Source: Helicobacteraceae bacterium
Lineage (GTDB): Bacteria; Campylobacterota; Campylobacteria; Campylobacterales; Sulfurimonadaceae
Reading direction: 5' to 3'
DNA length: 6,485 nucleotides
NCBI GenBank assembly: GCA_027084065.1
Contig: JALWLR010000080.1
Span: forward strand, 1 to 6,485
Of the stretch, positions 4,990-6,485 are shown in pieces (within the stretch, counting starts at the first letter, position 1; every line of letters begins with the position of its first letter). The translations under genes and the position numbers were made by a program. The notes beneath the pieces are model-generated. The model was not told the DNA's origin. It did no database searches and saw only the letters and a program-made list of their open reading frames with translations.

Positions 4990-6485
4990 ATGAAAGAGCA
5001 GGACAGAAAGTTTCAAAAGCTCGGTATAAGCTGTGTGGCGGAGCTTGCATTGCAAATTCCGGTGCGTTATGAAGACTACCGCTTACACAGCGCACTCAAA
5101 CCCCATACAAAAATGGTGCTTGACGCCACTATAAACACACTTCAGCGTACTCCCGCCTCTTTACAGCTTGAGCTCTTCGTACACAACTTCGCTCATACGC
5201 TCAAAGCTGTCCTCTTTCGACCAAAACCCTACATGCAACACCAATTTACTCCACAAACGCGCATGTACCTGTACGGTCTTATAGAGTGTAAAGGGGGTAG
5301 TTGCACTATGACGATGCCCAAAAAAGTCAGTGAGTCCAACATCGGTAAGATCGTTCCCTTTTACAAAAGCGCTCTGCGAAGCGATGTCCACAGAAAATTG
5401 GTGCATCAAACATTGACACTCCAAGCACTCCTTCAAGAGGGACTGCCAAAGAGAATTGCCCAAGCACTGCTGGAGATTCACTTTCCACAAAGTATGCCCC
5501 AAGAGCTGACACAGGAGCAAAAAAGAGCACTAAAATATACCGAGCTCTTTCTCTACATGCAAAAGATGCAAAAAAAAAGACAGCACTTCCCGGCAATTAG
5601 TGTCCATGCAAACTCCATTCAAAAGTGGATGCAAACCCTCCCGTTTGAGCTGACAGAGGAACAAAAACAGTGCATAGACTCCATTTGGCGTGATATGCAA
5701 AGCGGTTATGCCGCACGGCGTATGATAGTAGGCGATGTCGGCAGTGGCAAGACAATGGTCATCTTGGCAAGTGCGATGCTCAATGCTCCCAACCGCTCCA
5801 TCTTGATGGCTCCGACAACCATCCTTGCAAATCAGCTCTATGAAGAGGCAAAAAAGTTTACTCCCTCACTCAAATGCATTCTTGTAACCAACAAAACCAA
5901 AAAAAAGCCACTGGATGCGTATGACCTCATCATCGGTACACACGCACTCCTTTACAGAGAGCTTCCTCAAGCTTCACTCGTTATGGTCGATGAGCAGCAT
6001 CGCTTTGGCACCGCACAAAGAGCTATGCTTGCAAAACTGCTCCAAAGTGGGGAAAAGAAACCGCATTTTTTACAATTTTCGGCAACACCCATACCAAGAA
6101 CACAGGCTATGATAGAATCCGCCCAAATAGATGTCTCTTTGATAACCTCGACACCCTTTAAAAAAAACATCACAAGCCGTGTCATTCACAAAGAGCACTT
6201 CCAAGAGCTTTTAGCACATATAAAACAAGAACGCGACAAAGGAAATCAGACTCTCATCGTCTATCCTCTTGTAGAGGAGAGTGATGCCATAGGCTACCAA
6301 AGCATCGAAGAGGCACGAGGGTGGTGGGAGCGAAATTTTGAGGGTGTTTATGTCACTCACGGCAAAGACAAGGAAAAAGAGGATGTTTTGCTGGAGTTTC
6401 GAGACAAAGGCTCCATTCTCATAGCTACAACCGTAGTGGAAGTCGGTATATCGTTGCCAAAACTCTCTACCGTCGTCATCGTCGG
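4990..6485 (+). CDS. recG: ATP-dependent DNA helicase RecG, 5' part (3' end outside window)
   Basis: 498 complete codons are open to the window edge. RecG is a cytosolic superfamily 2 helicase that remodels stalled replication forks and branched DNA. The N-terminal part (about 1-220) corresponds to the wedge/OB region and starts in the family manner (FQKLGI, then LALQIPVRYEDY). Helicase motifs follow in order: LTEEQ, Walker A GDVGSGKT (248-255, K254), motif Ia APTTILANQ (274-282), GTHALL (316-321), Walker B DEQH (334-337, then RFG), motif III SATPIPRT (364-371), VYPLVEES in the second RecA-like domain, and the motif V region TTVVEVGISLP (E484). The rest of motif V/VI and the C-terminus are cut off. 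Family members in this phylum are, from memory, about 600 residues, so roughly 100 are missing. ATG 4990 gives the usual N-terminus but lacks a clear Shine-Dalgarno; TTG 4954 is an in-frame alternative but would overlap both hairpin regions. Confidence 0.95.
   Translation, partial: MKEQDRKFQKLGISCVAELALQIPVRYEDYRLHSALKPHTKMVLDATINTLQRTPASLQLELFVHNFAHTLKAVLFRPKPYMQHQFTPQTRMYLYGLIECKGGSCTMTMPKKVSESNIGKIVPFYKSALRSDVHRKLVHQTLTLQALLQEGLPKRIAQALLEIHFPQSMPQELTQEQKRALKYTELFLYMQKMQKKRQHFPAISVHANSIQKWMQTLPFELTEEQKQCIDSIWRDMQSGYAARRMIVGDVGSGKTMVILASAMLNAPNRSILMAPTTILANQLYEEAKKFTPSLKCILVTNKTKKKPLDAYDLIIGTHALLYRELPQASLVMVDEQHRFGTAQRAMLAKLLQSGEKKPHFLQFSATPIPRTQAMIESAQIDVSLITSTPFKKNITSRVIHKEHFQELLAHIKQERDKGNQTLIVYPLVEESDAIGYQSIEEARGWWERNFEGVYVTHGKDKEKEDVLLEFRDKGSILIATTVVEVGISLPKLSTVVIV

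Noticed and set aside
4755..5055. Minus-strand frames (71 and 88 codons) spanning the chemoreceptor end and recG start
   Set aside because: They run through the terminator and leader, have no ribosome site of note, and resemble no protein family; sense genes explain both sides.

Overview
The window looks like a chromosomal segment from a Campylobacterota (Epsilonproteobacteria) genome, probably a free-living, respiring Sulfurimonas/Sulfurovum-like relative. The grounds are the A-rich coding style, a menaquinone gene of the futalosine pathway (mqnC), a cytosolic TlpD-type chemoreceptor with a C-terminal zinc-binding CZB domain, a RecG with the divergent motifs I associate with this phylum, and the gene order mqnC - M16 peptidase-like - recG. 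From memory, that order also occurs in Campylobacter jejuni (Cj0462-Cj0463-Cj0464). Genus cannot be fixed from sequence reading alone.

All six genes are on the + strand and cover nearly the whole window. (1) Positions 1-1043: the 3' part of a membrane-anchored multihaem c-type cytochrome, with four CXXCH sites visible, open at the window edge. (2) 1040-1483: an exported DUF302 protein with a GTG start overlapping the cytochrome stop. (3) 1468-2520: mqnC, a radical SAM enzyme of menaquinone synthesis, overlapping DUF302 by 16 nt. (4) 2517-3797: an exported M16B-family protein overlapping mqnC by ATGA; it has lost the HXXEH zinc site but keeps the R/Y motif. These four are one overlapping, probably translationally coupled operon that joins quinone synthesis to an envelope redox protein.

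(5) 3848-4933: a soluble methyl-accepting chemotaxis protein with a C-terminal CZB domain. It has its own near-consensus sigma70-type promoter, with an extended -10, overlapping the end of the peptidase-like gene, and is followed by an intrinsic-terminator-like hairpin at 4934-4955. It therefore reads as a self-contained unit placed between the M16 gene and recG. (6) 4990-6485: recG, the branched-DNA helicase, running off the right edge after its motif V region. It has a second hairpin just upstream and no obvious Shine-Dalgarno.

The only gaps are 3798-3847 (promoter and RBS) and 4934-4989 (terminator, hairpin, possible recG promoter). I see no tRNA, rRNA, CRISPR, insertion sequence or phage gene, and no clear evidence of a wholly new system. 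The points most worth a second look are the uncharacterised cytochrome-DUF302 pair coupled to mqnC, the metal-site-less M16 protein, and the promoter-to-terminator chemoreceptor cassette.
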